A stretch of 64,000 nucleotides of DNA from Flavobacteriales bacterium (GCA_016713865.1 JADJOG010000003.1:140940-204939), one strand, 5' to 3'; shown: positions 49,505-60,100, numbered from the stretch's first letter. Notes: generated by a model from the letters alone, not told the origin. Translations and numbers: made by a program.

Positions 49505-49633
49505 TCAGCAGGCCTTTTCGGTGGTCGTCGGAGTCACCTTGCCATAAGCAGGGCAACTATGCGAGGAGCTGCATGAACTAAGAACAATGCTGCTCACAAC
49601 GATCACCGCCAGTACCAGAAGCGCCTTTTTCAT
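49505..49633 (-). CDS. 42-residue lipoprotein
   Basis: A short gene: MKKALLVLAVIVVSSIVLSS then lipobox Cys21 followed by SSSHSCPAYGKVTPTTTEKAC. The signal sequence and lipobox are typical, and the mature CPAYGK motif recurs in many very small Bacteroidota lipoproteins, so I regard it as real despite its size. Function unknown. It is preceded by a TAATTTTG -7 element and a GGACCTTTGGTCC palindrome (49661-49673), and faces the OsmC-like gene. Confidence 0.7.
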   Translation of the reverse strand: MKKALLVLAVIVVSSIVLSSCSSSHSCPAYGKVTPTTTEKAC

Positions 49634-49684
49634 CGTTCAGTGGGTTGTTTCAGACTGCTGTTGGACCTTTGGTCCGCCGTCAGG

Positions 49685-49692
49685 CAAAATTA
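49685..49692 (-). promoter_or_regulatory. Candidate -7 element (TAATTTTG) for the small lipoprotein
   Basis: On the minus strand TAATTTTG matches TAnnTTTG and lies 51 nt upstream of the 42-residue lipoprotein start. The position of a -33 TTG is occupied by TCG within TTTCATTCGG, an imperfect match. Confidence 0.45.
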
Positions 49693-49714
49693 GGCCCTCG
49701 TACGCTTGGGCCGA

Positions 49715-50446
49715 ATGAAAGTTTCAACATCAACCATGTCTAAATGGTCACTCGGAATGACTGAAGGCATGAACGCACGGAAACGACCTGATATTGGCGA
49801 CGAATGGTACGCTGCCTTGCACGACCAGTTCGAGGCCCCTTATTTCGCTGATCTGAGGGCTTTCTTGATTGCCGAGCGTGCTACAAAGACGATTTACCCT
49901 AGAGGGAATGATATTTTCAAAGCATTCAAAAGTACTCCCCTCGATCGTGTTCGCGTGGTGATTCTGGGGCAGGATCCCTACCACGGCCCTGGGCAAGCCC
50001 ATGGATTGTGTTTTCCGTTCCGCGGGGATGCCGCATCCCCATCGCTTCAGAACATCTTTTCCGAGATTAACCGTGAACTTTCGATTCCTGTGCCCTTGGA
50101 TGGTGATCGTAGCCCTTGGGCGGATCGAGGCGTTCTCCTGCTGAATGCAACCATGACCGTACGGCAAGGTGAGGCGGGATCACATCAGGGCAGAGGCTGG
50201 GAGCGGTTCACTGATGCTGCCATCGCTGCAGTATCGGCGCATCGAAATGGGGTCGTTTTCCTGCTGTGGGGTCGGTTCGCTCAGGAGAAGTCTGCTTTGA
50301 TCGACGGCAAGCGGCACTACATTTTGAAAGCGCCTCATCCGTCGCCGTTATCTGCGCATCGCGGGTTCTTTGGATGCGGGCACTTCGAGCATACCAATAC
50401 CCTGCTTGTCGCGCAGGGCGGGCCACCGATCGACTGGAGCACATGA
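49715..50446 (+). CDS. ung: Uracil-DNA glycosylase (family 1)
   Basis: Removes uracil from DNA in base-excision repair. Motif A GQDPYHGPGQAHGLCFPF holds the catalytic Asp, and HPSPLSAHRGFFGCGHF holds the DNA-intercalating Leu and catalytic His; LLLNATMTVRQGEAGSH is also typical. I set the start at the ATG 49715 (243 residues); later Met codons at 49736 and 49757 are possible, since the first ~20 residues have no family match. The stop overlaps the next gene (ATGA). Confidence 0.94.
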   Translation: MKVSTSTMSKWSLGMTEGMNARKRPDIGDEWYAALHDQFEAPYFADLRAFLIAERATKTIYPRGNDIFKAFKSTPLDRVRVVILGQDPYHGPGQAHGLCFPFRGDAASPSLQNIFSEINRELSIPVPLDGDRSPWADRGVLLLNATMTVRQGEAGSHQGRGWERFTDAAIAAVSAHRNGVVFLLWGRFAQEKSALIDGKRHYILKAPHPSPLSAHRGFFGCGHFEHTNTLLVAQGGPPIDWST

Positions 50447-52165
50447 GCTGCAAGAGCCGTTTGGTATTCCTCATTTCAGCAGTTGTTCTGCTTGCACTGA
50501 ATCAGGTGCGCAGTCAGAAGCACGAGGTCTTGTTGCGTCCGGTCGCAGGCTTGCCCGATCGATGGTTCAGGATTGCTGAAGCGACCAGCCTACAGCAGGT
50601 TCCGTCCGTGCTTGATGGGCAACTCGCAATCCTTCACGGAGAGGGTTACCTGGAAGCTCGCATTGAAGGGTGCGCTAAGGATAGCGCACGTCGCCGTGTG
50701 GAATGCGATGTGGACGTTGGCCGGATATACCGATGGGCTAGGCTCTCCGGAGCAGGAATTCCGGTCGAGATAGCCAGCGAGGCCAGATTCCGGGAGCGAT
50801 TGCATGCGGGTCGCCCGGTATCGCCAAAAGAAGTGCGAGGCCTGATTGATGACCTGCTCCGCCGTGCCGAAGAGAACGGATTTCCCTTCGCAACTGTACG
50901 GCTCGATAGCCTGCGTGAAGGCTCGGAAGGCCTGAACGCGGTGGTGCGCATGGATCTCGGACGTCAGGTGCGCGTCGATAGCATCGTCGTGCGTGGCGAT
51001 GCACGCACCAATCTGCGGTACGTTCAATCTCATATCGGCATACGCGAAGGCGACCTTTATGATGAAACTGCCGTGCGCAATCTGGAGCGGCGCCTGCGCG
51101 AGCTGCCCTTCATCACGCAAAGGCAGCGCCCATTCGTGCAATTCACCGAGGAGCGCACCAGGCTTTTCCTCTTCCTCGATGCGAAGCGCGCGAGTTCAAT
51201 CAATGGGATACTTGGTGTACAACCAGATCCACTCACCGGCAAGGTGAAGGTCACAGGTGATCTGGATCTTCGCCTACGGAATGCACTGCGGCGCGGCGAA
51301 TCGATCGACCTCAACTGGCGCAGCCTCGCGGATGCCACGCAAGACCTGAAGGCCAGAATGAATCTGCCATTCGCTTTCGGAACACCCTTCGGGATCGACG
51401 GGCAGATCAAGCTCTTCAAGCGCGACACATCGTTCCTGGAGGTTTCGCTTCGCGGGGGCATTGATTACCTCCTTCTGCGCGGGGATCGCTTAGGGGTGTT
51501 CGTCAATAGCAAGTCCAGTGAGCGATTGGGCCGCGCGGTTGTCGGAATACCTGGCTTGGCCGATGTGCGCGTGCTTTCCTATGGGATGAATGTCTCGCGC
51601 GAGCGCTTCGACTATCGTTTCAACCCCAAACGCGGTCACAGCGTGCGCCTTGAAGGGAGTGTTGGACGCAAGCGTGCGACAACCGCGGTGGTAGGGCAGG
51701 ACGAGCCGCCACCCCCCACCAGAACGCTGCAGTATGAGGTGGAAGGCGCGATGGTCGGCCATGTGCAGCTTGGAAAGAAGGGGACATTGCGGATGGCGTT
51801 GCAAGGCGGAGCCATGATCAACGATGATCTGTACCGCAATGAGCTATACCGCTTCGGCGGTTTGCGCACGCTCCGAGGCGCCGATGAGTCTTCGATTTTT
51901 GCCTCGAGTTATGCCGTAGGAACCTTCAGTATCGCTATGTGTACGAGAGAACGCGAATCTCTTCGCCTTCTTCGATCAGGGATGGTGGGAGGATGCATCG
52001 TTGACTGGAGGTCTATCAGACCGCCCAATCGGCTTCGGGGCGGGAACAAGCTTCGAGACAAAGGCAGGGCTATTCAGCCTCACATATGCACTCGGACGGC
52101 AGTTCGATAACACTGTGCTATTGCGTGGTGGCAAGGTCCACTTCGGATTCACCAGCCTTTTCTGA
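50443..52165 (+). CDS. BamA/TamA-type outer-membrane barrel protein (two indels near the 3' end)
   Basis: Signal peptide (MSCKSRLVFLISAVVLLALN, cleavage near VRSQ), then POTRA-like segments (VDSIVVRGDARTNLRYVQSHIGIREGDLYDE in the last one) and a 16-strand-type surface antigen barrel from about residue 270 with ELYRFGGLRTLRGADE. The frame is open to 52110, but after about 51925 it is Arg/Cys-rich. Two small indels at about 51925 and 51950 restore EYRYVYE, LFAFFDQGWWED, FSLTYALGRQFDN and a terminal FTSLF, ending at TGA 52163-52165. A final Phe is the usual barrel-assembly signal. It is shorter than BamA, more like a TamA-type paralogue. It is coupled to ung and 2 nt from the next gene. Confidence 0.8.
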
Positions 52166-52167
52166 CC

Positions 52168-52815
52168 ATGGTTCTTTGCTCAATATGGTCGCGATCGTGT
52201 TCAGCTGGTGTCGCAATCGTGTTGATGATGTCATTATCATCCGCTGCGCAAAGTCAACCCGTGGTGCAACCAAGGCAAGGTTTGGTGGATATGCTGATGG
52301 AGTACCTCGAAGTTCGATATCCGAATCATAGCCTTGGCGACCATGTGCTTTATGTGAGCGTAAGGCGGCAGAGATTGTTTCATGTTCGAGCCGGGCGGTT
52401 GCTGGCAGAATACGAGGTGGCTACAGCACGCAACGGCCTTGGTGCCGAGCGGGATAGTTACAAGACTCCCACGGGGCTTCATCGTATCAATGGAAAGCTA
52501 GGCGACGGTGTGCCTTTATTCGGCGTGTTGCGCGACAGGGAGTACACCGGAATGATCAATGACCCCGATTCTTCGGATCCGGACAAGGATTGGATAACCA
52601 CACGAATCCTTTGGCTCGATGGGCTTGAGCCGGGAGTGAACAAGGGCGGGTCCGTGGATAGTCGTGAACGTTTCATCTACATCCATGGAACCGCGAACGA
52701 AAGCTCTGTGGGCCAGCCTACTTCCATGGGATGCGTTCGCATGCGCAATGTGGATATCGTCGCACTATTCGATGGAGTGCCCGATGGCGCACTGGTGGTG
52801 ATTCTGGACAATTGA
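52168..52815 (+). CDS. L,D-transpeptidase (YkuD domain)
   Basis: Cell-wall cross-linking or lipoprotein-linking enzyme. Signal-like N-terminus (residues 1-29, ending SAAQSQ), a YkuD domain from about residue 58 (HVLYVSVRRQRLFHV), and the catalytic signature with H173 in IHGTAN and C189 in SMGCVRM. 215 residues, complete. The start is 2 nt after the repaired end of the barrel gene, supporting both that end and an ung-barrel-ldt transcription unit. Confidence 0.9.
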   Translation: MVLCSIWSRSCSAGVAIVLMMSLSSAAQSQPVVQPRQGLVDMLMEYLEVRYPNHSLGDHVLYVSVRRQRLFHVRAGRLLAEYEVATARNGLGAERDSYKTPTGLHRINGKLGDGVPLFGVLRDREYTGMINDPDSSDPDKDWITTRILWLDGLEPGVNKGGSVDSRERFIYIHGTANESSVGQPTSMGCVRMRNVDIVALFDGVPDGALVVILDN

Positions 52816-52819
52816 AAGT

Positions 52820-54108
52820 TCAGAGCGCGTCAATAATGCGCTCGAGTCCGATCCCGCGTGAGCCCTTCACGAGGATGAGCTTGCCGGTCACAGGCTGGCT
52901 CTCCAAGTGCCGTCGCAGCTGCTCCGTATTCGCGTAGCTGCGGTCTGGTGGCGCGCATGAGCTGAAGAGCGGGCCGGCGAAAAGGCAAGGCATTCGTAAT
53001 TGGGCGGCGAGTTCGACGATTCGTGCATGCTCCAGCGAAGCATCTTTTCCGAGTTCAAGCATGTCGCCGAGTATGGCTATTCTCTCCCTTCCGCTTTCCA
53101 TGGCCGCCAGATTCCGTAAAGCAGCGGACATGCTCGATGGGTTGGCATTGTATGCATCGAGCACAATGAGGTTGCGGCCGTTATCAAGGAGCTGTGAGCG
53201 GTTGTTGCTCGGTGTATATGCCGCCAGCGATTCAGCAATAAGCTGGTCGGGCACACCGAAGTGCTGACCTACTGCAACAGCGGCCATTGCGTTGGGCAGG
53301 TTGTATTCGCCTACCAATCGGGTGCGCACCTCGTGTATTTTGCCATCGACGCCACTGAAGGCGAACCGAAGGAATAATTGGTCGTCCGACAGTGATCTGC
53401 CATGTGCATCAGCCTTCGTGCTCGTGCCATAGCTCATGCGCCGGATGCCGCCTGATTGTTCCATGAGGATGTCGTCGTCGGCATTCACGAATAGGAGGCC
53501 CTCACGCGTCTTGACCGATGCGTACAGTTCGGTCTTTGTCCTCAGCACCCCATCATAACCACCGAATCCTTCGAGGTGGGCTTTGCCGATGTTCGTGATC
53601 AAACCATGTGTGGGTTCAGCAATTGCGCATAACTCGGCGATGTCACCGGGTTTATTCGCGCCCATTTCAATGATCGCGATCTGATGCTCAGCAGCGAGCT
53701 TCAGTAGCGTTAGAGGAACTCCTATGTGGTTATTCAGATTCCCTTGCGTTGCCAAAGTCGGGCGGCTTGCGGAGAGGACTGCATGAATGAGTTCTTTCGT
53801 CGTGGTTTTCCCGTTAGATCCTGTGATGCCGATGAACGGGATATCATGCTGGCGTCGGTGATGGGTCGCGAGTTCCTGCATTGCGGCCAGCACGTTCGGC
53901 ACGAGTATGCACCCTTCGCGCAGGGCAGAGGCCTCATCGACCACCACCGCGCTGGCGCCTTTGGAGAGGGCTTCAGCTACAAAGGTGTTGGCATTGAAGT
54001 GCGGCCCCTTCAGGGCGAAGAACATCGAGCCGGCTGCAATAGCCGGGTGTCTGTTGAGGCCCCGTTGCACTGGAGGAAGCGATGGTAGAGTGAATCAATG
54101 GTTGTCAT
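52820..54108 (-). CDS. murF: UDP-N-acetylmuramoyl-tripeptide-D-alanyl-D-alanine ligase (one indel near the 5' end)
   Basis: Adds D-Ala-D-Ala to the peptidoglycan precursor. ATP loop GITGSNGKTTTKELIH, the central NLNNHIGVPLTLLKL, EMGANKPGDIAELC, and the C-terminal ligase domain (LDAYNANPSSMSAALRNL, ILGDMLELG, GSRGIGLERI) are all present. The open frame begins at 54070, but the family N-terminus MTTIDSLYHRFLQCNGASTD starts at the ATG 54108 in another frame; a missing G near 54028 (CAGCCGGCTCGATG) connects it to SMFFALKGPHFN. Repaired length is about 429 residues. The neighbour gldJ is the usual partner in Flavobacteria. Confidence 0.92.
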
Positions 54109-54109
54109 T

Positions 54110-54139
54110 CAAAGAAGAACCCCGGCTTGTGGGCCGGGG
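54110..54139 (-). terminator. Terminator hairpin between gldJ and murF
   Basis: CCCCGGC (54120-54126) and GCCGGGG (54133-54139) form a perfect 7-bp GC stem with a 6-nt loop. On the minus strand it is followed by TTCTTCTTTG. A TACATTCG box at 54142-54149 on the same strand lies just upstream and could start murF transcription, but has no -33 partner. Confidence 0.5.
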
Positions 54140-54161
54140 GTCGAATGTATCAGGGAGGGTG

Positions 54162-54705
54162 TCAGCGTTTGTTCTGCTGATCGAGCTTCTTGCGCCGTTT
54201 GTCGTCGCCAAGCCCTTTAGGGCTTCCCACACAGGTCATTGCGCAACGGAAGCCTATTGTGGCCGTGCTTTGGCGCTCGTCAGATGACGACGCGTGGCAG
54301 GATTGGCCCAGTAGATCCAGTCGGCCAGCTGGCGCCTTTGTACACACGGCTCCGGTCGTTGATCGGCGTGGTCTTACCCCAATCGTACATCGGGTTGCCC
54401 TCAAAGTCGGCTTGGTCGTAGTAGATGCTGCTCTCCGTATCGCCATCGCGGAAATTGATGTTGTCGGACCTGCGGTAATTGCGCCTGTCGATATTCTCCT
54501 CGACTGTAACGCTGCGCACACGAATGTCGCCCGGTTGATCCAACTGGTAATCCGAGATTCCGCTTAGCAGCTTGGGTTGAATATCGGATGGGATGCTGGA
54601 TGCCTTGATCACGGTCAGCCATGTCCTGAACGCGCTGCATGGCCGCGTCAGGTTTACGCGTGTTATTAGATTCGATGGCTTGATCGATCGCCAGACAGCA
54701 ATTCG
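54162..54705 (-). CDS. gldJ: Gliding motility lipoprotein GldJ, C-terminal part (several frameshifts)
   Basis: Continuation of gldJ after about five indels. Recognisable GldJ segments, in order and in different frames: IDELLSGD; NNTRKPDAAMQRVQDMAD; KASSIPSDIQPKLLSGISDY with DIRVRSVTVEENIDRRNYRR, SDNINFRDGDTESSIYYDQ and PINDRSRVYKGASW; YWANPATRRHL; and ATIGFRCAMTCVGSPKGLGD with DKRRKKLDQQNKR, ending at the TGA 54162-54164. The longest single piece is 54280-54612. The order and content match full-length GldJ, so the gene is probably intact in the organism. Confidence 0.75.
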
Positions 54706-55935
54706 TCAATGAAGCGCCGCTTCCTCGTCCGTTGCACGGCCTTGCATGGCTAGCTGGAACTCGGTCAAATAGTACTTGATGCCATCCACATCGTAAATGA
54801 CGAGGTCGTGCTTGTCCTGGGTTGCACCATCGCTGTTAAGCACTTTTGTCTTGAACACGTTGCCCCGGAAGGGACGGAAATCATCCTTGTCTTCAGGGCT
54901 GAGCGGGCGGTAAACATCCATGACCCATTCGCTCACGTTGCCAGCCATATTGTACAGTCCGTAATCATTGGGCCAGTAACTGTACACCAGGGTGGTGATG
55001 TCGCCATTGTCATTCAAGCTGCCTGCAACGCCCATGTAATCACCCTTGCCACGCATGAAGTTGCCGCGGAAATCACCATAAAACGCGCCGCCTTTCTTGC
55101 GGCTATCGTATCGAACCCAGTGGCCGTTCCATGGATAGATCCGGCGCTCTACAACGCGCTCATCAACCGTGTTGCCAATGACACCCAAGGCTGCGTATTC
55201 CCACTCCGCTTCGGTAGGCAGCCTATAGCGAGGAAGCAGCACGCCATCTTCAATCTTCACATTGCGGCGATCCTTGTTCGGGTCGAAATCGATTACGCCA
55301 TCGACCTTCTTGCCGCTCTCATACTGACCGGCCAGGTATGCATCCGTCGTGAAGTGATCCTCATTGATCTGGCTCGTATAATCCTCGAATAGTCCTTCAC
55401 GAATCAGGATCAACTCGTTCACACGATCGGTACGCCAGGCGCAGTAATCATTGGCCTGCAGCCAATTGATTCCGACAACTGGGTAGTCACGGTAGGCCGG
55501 GTGACGCAGGTAGTATTCAACGTAGGGCTCCATGAAGGCGAGCTTGCTCCTCCAAACGAGCGTGTCGGGCAAGGCCTTTTTGTAAATCTCGGGGTAGTCC
55601 GCTCCGAATGTCCGATCGAGCCAGTAGAGGTATTCGAGCCAGAAGAAATTGGTCACCTCGGTCTCATCCATATAGAATGAGGAAACCGTTACGGTTCGAG
55701 GGATGTTATCCCAATCGTGCCGGAGGTCGTCAGTAACACGGCCCATGGTGAACTGCCCACCCTCAACGAGGATCAAGCCAGGCCCATTCTCCTGATCCTC
55801 GAAGGCGGACTTTTCAAATCCGCCGTTCTTGGAGTCGTTGTAATTCCATCCAGTGGCGCCGCTTTTCTCGAACTGACAGCTCGAGATCAGCACTGCGCCC
55901 GCCATCAGGATCCCTGTCTTCCTTGCAAGGCTCAT
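54706..55935 (-). CDS. gldJ: Gliding motility lipoprotein GldJ, N-terminal part
   Basis: Outer-membrane lipoprotein required for gliding and for stability of the T9SS GldK/PorK ring. Lipobox Cys20 (MAGAVLISSC), then a formylglycine-generating-enzyme/SUMF1-like domain (GGQFTMG, PRTVTVSSFYMDETEVTN, YPVVGINWLQANDYCAWR, RLPTEAEWEYAA, YGLYNMAGNVSEWVMD). The catalytic cysteines of true FGE enzymes are not conserved in the expected pattern, so a structural role is likely. The frame is lost at about 54712 (TDEEA), and the rest is in the previous entry. Confidence 0.9.
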   Translation of the reverse strand: MSLARKTGILMAGAVLISSCQFEKSGATGWNYNDSKNGGFEKSAFEDQENGPGLILVEGGQFTMGRVTDDLRHDWDNIPRTVTVSSFYMDETEVTNFFWLEYLYWLDRTFGADYPEIYKKALPDTLVWRSKLAFMEPYVEYYLRHPAYRDYPVVGINWLQANDYCAWRTDRVNELILIREGLFEDYTSQINEDHFTTDAYLAGQYESGKKVDGVIDFDPNKDRRNVKIEDGVLLPRYRLPTEAEWEYAALGVIGNTVDERVVERRIYPWNGHWVRYDSRKKGGAFYGDFRGNFMRGKGDYMGVAGSLNDNGDITTLVYSYWPNDYGLYNMAGNVSEWVMDVYRPLSPEDKDDFRPFRGNVFKTKVLNSDGATQDKHDLVIYDVDGIKYYLTEFQLAMQGRATDEEAALH

Positions 55936-55960
55936 GGTGCGTGGTGTTGTGTCCGTCGAA

Positions 55961-56938
55961 TCAGAACGTGGGGCAAGCCACCACGCGGAATCTCCGGCGC
56001 TTGGGTTTACAGTTGAATTGCATCTGGAGGCTCACTTCATGGGAGCCAGCCGTTTGCGTGGTGAGTTTGCTGGTGGTAAGGTCGTAACTGTACCCGAACT
56101 TGAGTTTTTCAGTATGGAATCCGATCAAGGCAATGAACGAATCGCGTGTGCGATGCCAGACACCTGCCGTGATTGGGCCATGGTCGATATAGACGCCCAG
56201 ATTCAATTGTCGGAACGCGGCCTGCTGCATGTAAAGTACGTTGGGCGAAATCTTGGTTCGCGCATCCCCGTATTTGCCACGCATACCTAAAGGAATCGAG
56301 GCACCGCCATGGCCGGTGAACTTCATGGGCAGTTTGCTCTCGCCAACAATCAGTGACTCATTGGGCTGCGTGAGGTGATGAACGGCGAACCCGACGAAAT
56401 AGATGTCAGAGTAGCCTAGAACGCCTGCGCTGAAATCGGCATTGCCCACGCGCCCCCCCCTGGGTACATCGTTCGTGTTGTAGATGAATCCACGGCGTGG
56501 GTCTATCTGGTCGCCAAAGGTCAACTTGCTCCAATCCAGGGACTTCTGAAAGTAGGTGGCCTGAAAGCCGAAGCGCATCGAGAATTTGTGCGAGACAGCA
56601 AGCTGATATGAGTAAATGCCGCTGACTGTGGTTGTGCTCAGCGTGCCCTTGCCAGCCTGATCATTCGTCACCAAGATGCCCAACCCACCCATGATGCCAT
56701 CGATGTGCTGGTCATAGCTGGCGCTTGTGGTCACGAATGTGCCAGTAAGAGCAGGCCACTGGTTACGGTAATTCAGCGCTACTCGTGGGCACCTTGCGCT
56801 GCCGGCCAAGGCCGGGTTGAGGTACAGCGGATTCGCGTAGAATTGGGTGAACTGGGGGTCCTGCGCGCTCACCGTGGTGCATATCAGCACTGCCCATGCG
56901 AACAAGTGGCTCGCACGCCGGAGGTTCCATGTCTTCAT
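55961..56938 (-). CDS. PorP/SprF-family type IX secretion outer membrane protein (gldJ-linked)
   Basis: Second PorP/SprF-family gene of the window, 325 residues. The start MKTWNLRRASHLFAWAVLI gives a signal peptide ending VSAQ; the 63 in-frame codons upstream are the porU divergent region and are rejected. QDPQFTQFYANPLYLNPALAGSARCPR is the family opening; FDQHIDG-like (SYDQHIDGIMG), SYQLAVSHKFSMRFGFQ and a C-terminal FGYSYDLTTSKLTTQTAGSHEVSLQ follow. It lies 25 nt upstream of gldJ and could be the PorP of the core machinery or another cargo partner; sequence alone does not decide. Confidence 0.9.
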   Translation of the reverse strand: MKTWNLRRASHLFAWAVLICTTVSAQDPQFTQFYANPLYLNPALAGSARCPRVALNYRNQWPALTGTFVTTSASYDQHIDGIMGGLGILVTNDQAGKGTLSTTTVSGIYSYQLAVSHKFSMRFGFQATYFQKSLDWSKLTFGDQIDPRRGFIYNTNDVPRGGRVGNADFSAGVLGYSDIYFVGFAVHHLTQPNESLIVGESKLPMKFTGHGGASIPLGMRGKYGDARTKISPNVLYMQQAAFRQLNLGVYIDHGPITAGVWHRTRDSFIALIGFHTEKLKFGYSYDLTTSKLTTQTAGSHEVSLQMQFNCKPKRRRFRVVACPTF

Positions 56939-57116
56939 GCTCTCGTTGCGATCAAGGCTCAACTGCAAGCGCCAATTATACGGACCGCTTCCGAAACGGT
57001 TCCCGCGGATGGTGGCAATAAACATGAACATGGCCCGTTCACCCCGGTGTTCCAAAAGCAAGGGTCGAAGGTAGTACTTTCGAACCAAACTGTTGAAAAC
57101 CTGTTGATTGACCGTG

Positions 57117-60100
57117 ATGAAGCTCACCTATCGCTTAACTCTGGCCACTGGCCTGATTTCGTTGTCTGGCCTGGTCGCCGGTCAAGGTCCAACTAAGCGG
57201 ACCTTGGGTTGGCCTTCTTTGATTGCCGATGCTGTCGATGCCAGAAGCCTGGCCACTGACAGGACAGGGTTTCCGGATTTCCTCGCTTTCCCGGGAGCGC
57301 AGTTCGATGCAGAGCGGGGAGAGTTGCCTGTTTTCAGCGAGGTTGTTCCGATGACGACAGTTCCTTCGAGGGTAGATGCGCGGTTGGTGAACACCCGTTA
57401 CGTCCCGCTGACGCGAGAGGAGATTGCCGCTTGGCCAGCGACCGCTGATGCACCAAGCGAGCCAGTTGTGCAGGTTCAATTAGGGTGGCATCGCAAAACC
57501 CCTCAAGCACTGGTGACCGTGGAACCTTACAGGCGGAATCCGGGCACGGGGGTACTTGAGAAGCTGGTTGATTTCGAGGTGGACTTAATCAGTTCGGGAA
57601 TTGGTGGGGCGGGGAAGCCAAAGTCGAACTACCCATCCAATTCGAAGCTCAATTCTGGCGACTGGTTCAGGGTAACTGTGCCTAAGGATGGCGTGTATAG
57701 GATGACCTATGAGTTCCTGCGGGATCTGGGTGTGAATGTCCAGGGTTTGGCTAGTGACCGGATAAACGTTTTCGGTAATCATCACGGCCTGCTTCCGTTC
57801 ACCAATGCTGCACTGCCGGCAACTGATTTGGTCACGAACGAAATTGAAGTGGTCGATGGCGGTGATGGTGTGTTCGGTCCGGGGGATTTTTTACTGTTCT
57901 ACGCGAGCGGCCCATGGAGTTGGACCCCTGTTGACACGTTGTACACGCACACCAAGCATGTGTACACAGATTCAGCGTCCTATTTCGTGGGGATCGATGC
58001 GGGACCTCCGATGCGAATCAGTGATGCTGCTCTGCACCCCGGGCCGGCTGACAGGACAATCAGGAACTTCAACGAGCGGCAAGTCATCGAACGAGACTTG
58101 GTGAACCTGATCAAGAGTGGGCGTACCTGGTATGGCGAGGTCTTCGATCTGACCACCACGTATAGCTACTCGTTCGATACTCCATTCCTGGTGCCAGGCG
58201 CCCCCGTGGCGCTGGAGTTCAGCGGTGCGGCCCGGACACTTAATAGCGGTGTGGTGACCAACAGCAGCTCTTTCTCGGTGAGTTCTGGCGGAGCCTTCTC
58301 CACTTCGTTCAACGTACAGGGTGTGGGCGTGAGCACTTCCGGTGCAGTTGGCCGCAATTTCCTGCAGACCTTCAATTGGAATGCAAGCGGCAGCAGTGTT
58401 CCTGTGACGGTGACCTTTACTACGTTCGATCAGCTCTCCTCGGTCGGTTGGATGAATTTCCTACGGCTGAATTGCATGCGCGAGCTCCGGATGTGGGGCG
58501 ACCAACTTGCCTTCCGTTCGTTCGCGTCCGTGGGTACTGGTGCCGTGAGCGAGTTCGTGATCGACCAAGCCAGTTCGGTACAGCGCATCTGGGACATTAC
58601 CGATCCTGCGGCACCGAAGCGCGTGGCATTTACTACTTCTGGTCAGCAGAAGAGTTTCATCGTGGAAACGGACACGCTTCGGCAGTTCATCGCATTCCGC
58701 GACCAGAATTACCTGACACCAACACGGGTGGGACGTGTGCCTAACCAAGATCTGCACGCAACAGCCATGGGTACCGACCTCGTGATCGTATGCCCCCCGG
58801 ATTTCAATGGAGCAGCACAGCGTCTTGCGAATGCCCGAGCTCAAGAGGGATTGCAAGTGCTCATTTGCACGCCGCAGCAGGTCTTTAATGAATATTCGAG
58901 CGGGATGCGCGATGCCACGGCCATCAAGCGGTTCATGCGCATGCTGTACGACAAGGCCACGACTCCTGAAGAATTGCCCCGTTACCTCCTTCTTTTCGGC
59001 GATGGCTCTTACAACAATATCTCATTGTCGTTCAACAACCAGAACTGGGTGCCGTCCTACCAGACGGAAGATGCTATCAATTACTCGTTCTCTTACACTT
59101 CCGACGACTATTTCGGCTTGCTCGATCCGAATGAAGGGGAGAGCACGGCGGATCTGGTCGATATCGGTATCGGGCGCATCGTCGCGCATAATTCCCAGCA
59201 AGCCAACGAGGTGGTTGATAAGATCCTCGGATATGATCGCCAGCAGATGCTCAACACCAATTCATCTAGCTGCACCACCACCGGAGATGGGGGCATCGCC
59301 GATTGGCGCACCCATGTGCTATTCGTGAGCGATGATCAGGAGGGGGATGCCTTCGAGGGCGAGATACACATGAACCAGAGCGATTTCTTGGCTCGGCGAG
59401 TCGAGAATGAGCATCCCTTCCTCAATACGGAGAAAATCTACCTCGATGCCTATCAGCAGATAACGACGCCAGGTGGGGAACGATATCCGCAAGGCACCGC
59501 TGATTTAAGGGACAAGGTGCAGAAGGGCATGCTCGTGGTGAATTACATCGGGCACGGTGGCGAGGTCGGCTGGGCGCATGAGCGCTTATTGGACAATGCG
59601 ACGATCATGGGCTGGTCGAACAAGGATCGCCTACCGCTCTTCATGACGGCCACATGCGAATTCTCGCGTTGGGACGATCCAGGCCGGACATCTGCTGGTG
59701 AATTGGTGCTGCTCAACCCGAATGGTGGCGGTGTTGCCCTTTTCACGACCACAAGGCTTGCGTACTCGAGTCAGAACTTCACGCTGGCGAATGACTTCTA
59801 CGACTATGCTTTCCGAACAGAGGATGAACTGGGCCGAGTGAGCCGCTTGGGCGATGTGTACCGTCGCACGAAGCGAGACATCGCTACCACTCAAGGTTCG
59901 TTGCGCAATCACCGCAACTTCACCCTGCTCGGCGATCCGAGCATGCGCATGGCCTTGCCACGAGAGACCATCCGGATCACCTCTTACACCGATACCCTAG
60001 GGGTGCCTGTTGATACGCTGAAGGCGCTCTCTACCGTACGTATCTCTGGTTACGTAGATAACGGCAGCGGCCAGCCCTTGACCAGCTTCAATGGTGTGGT

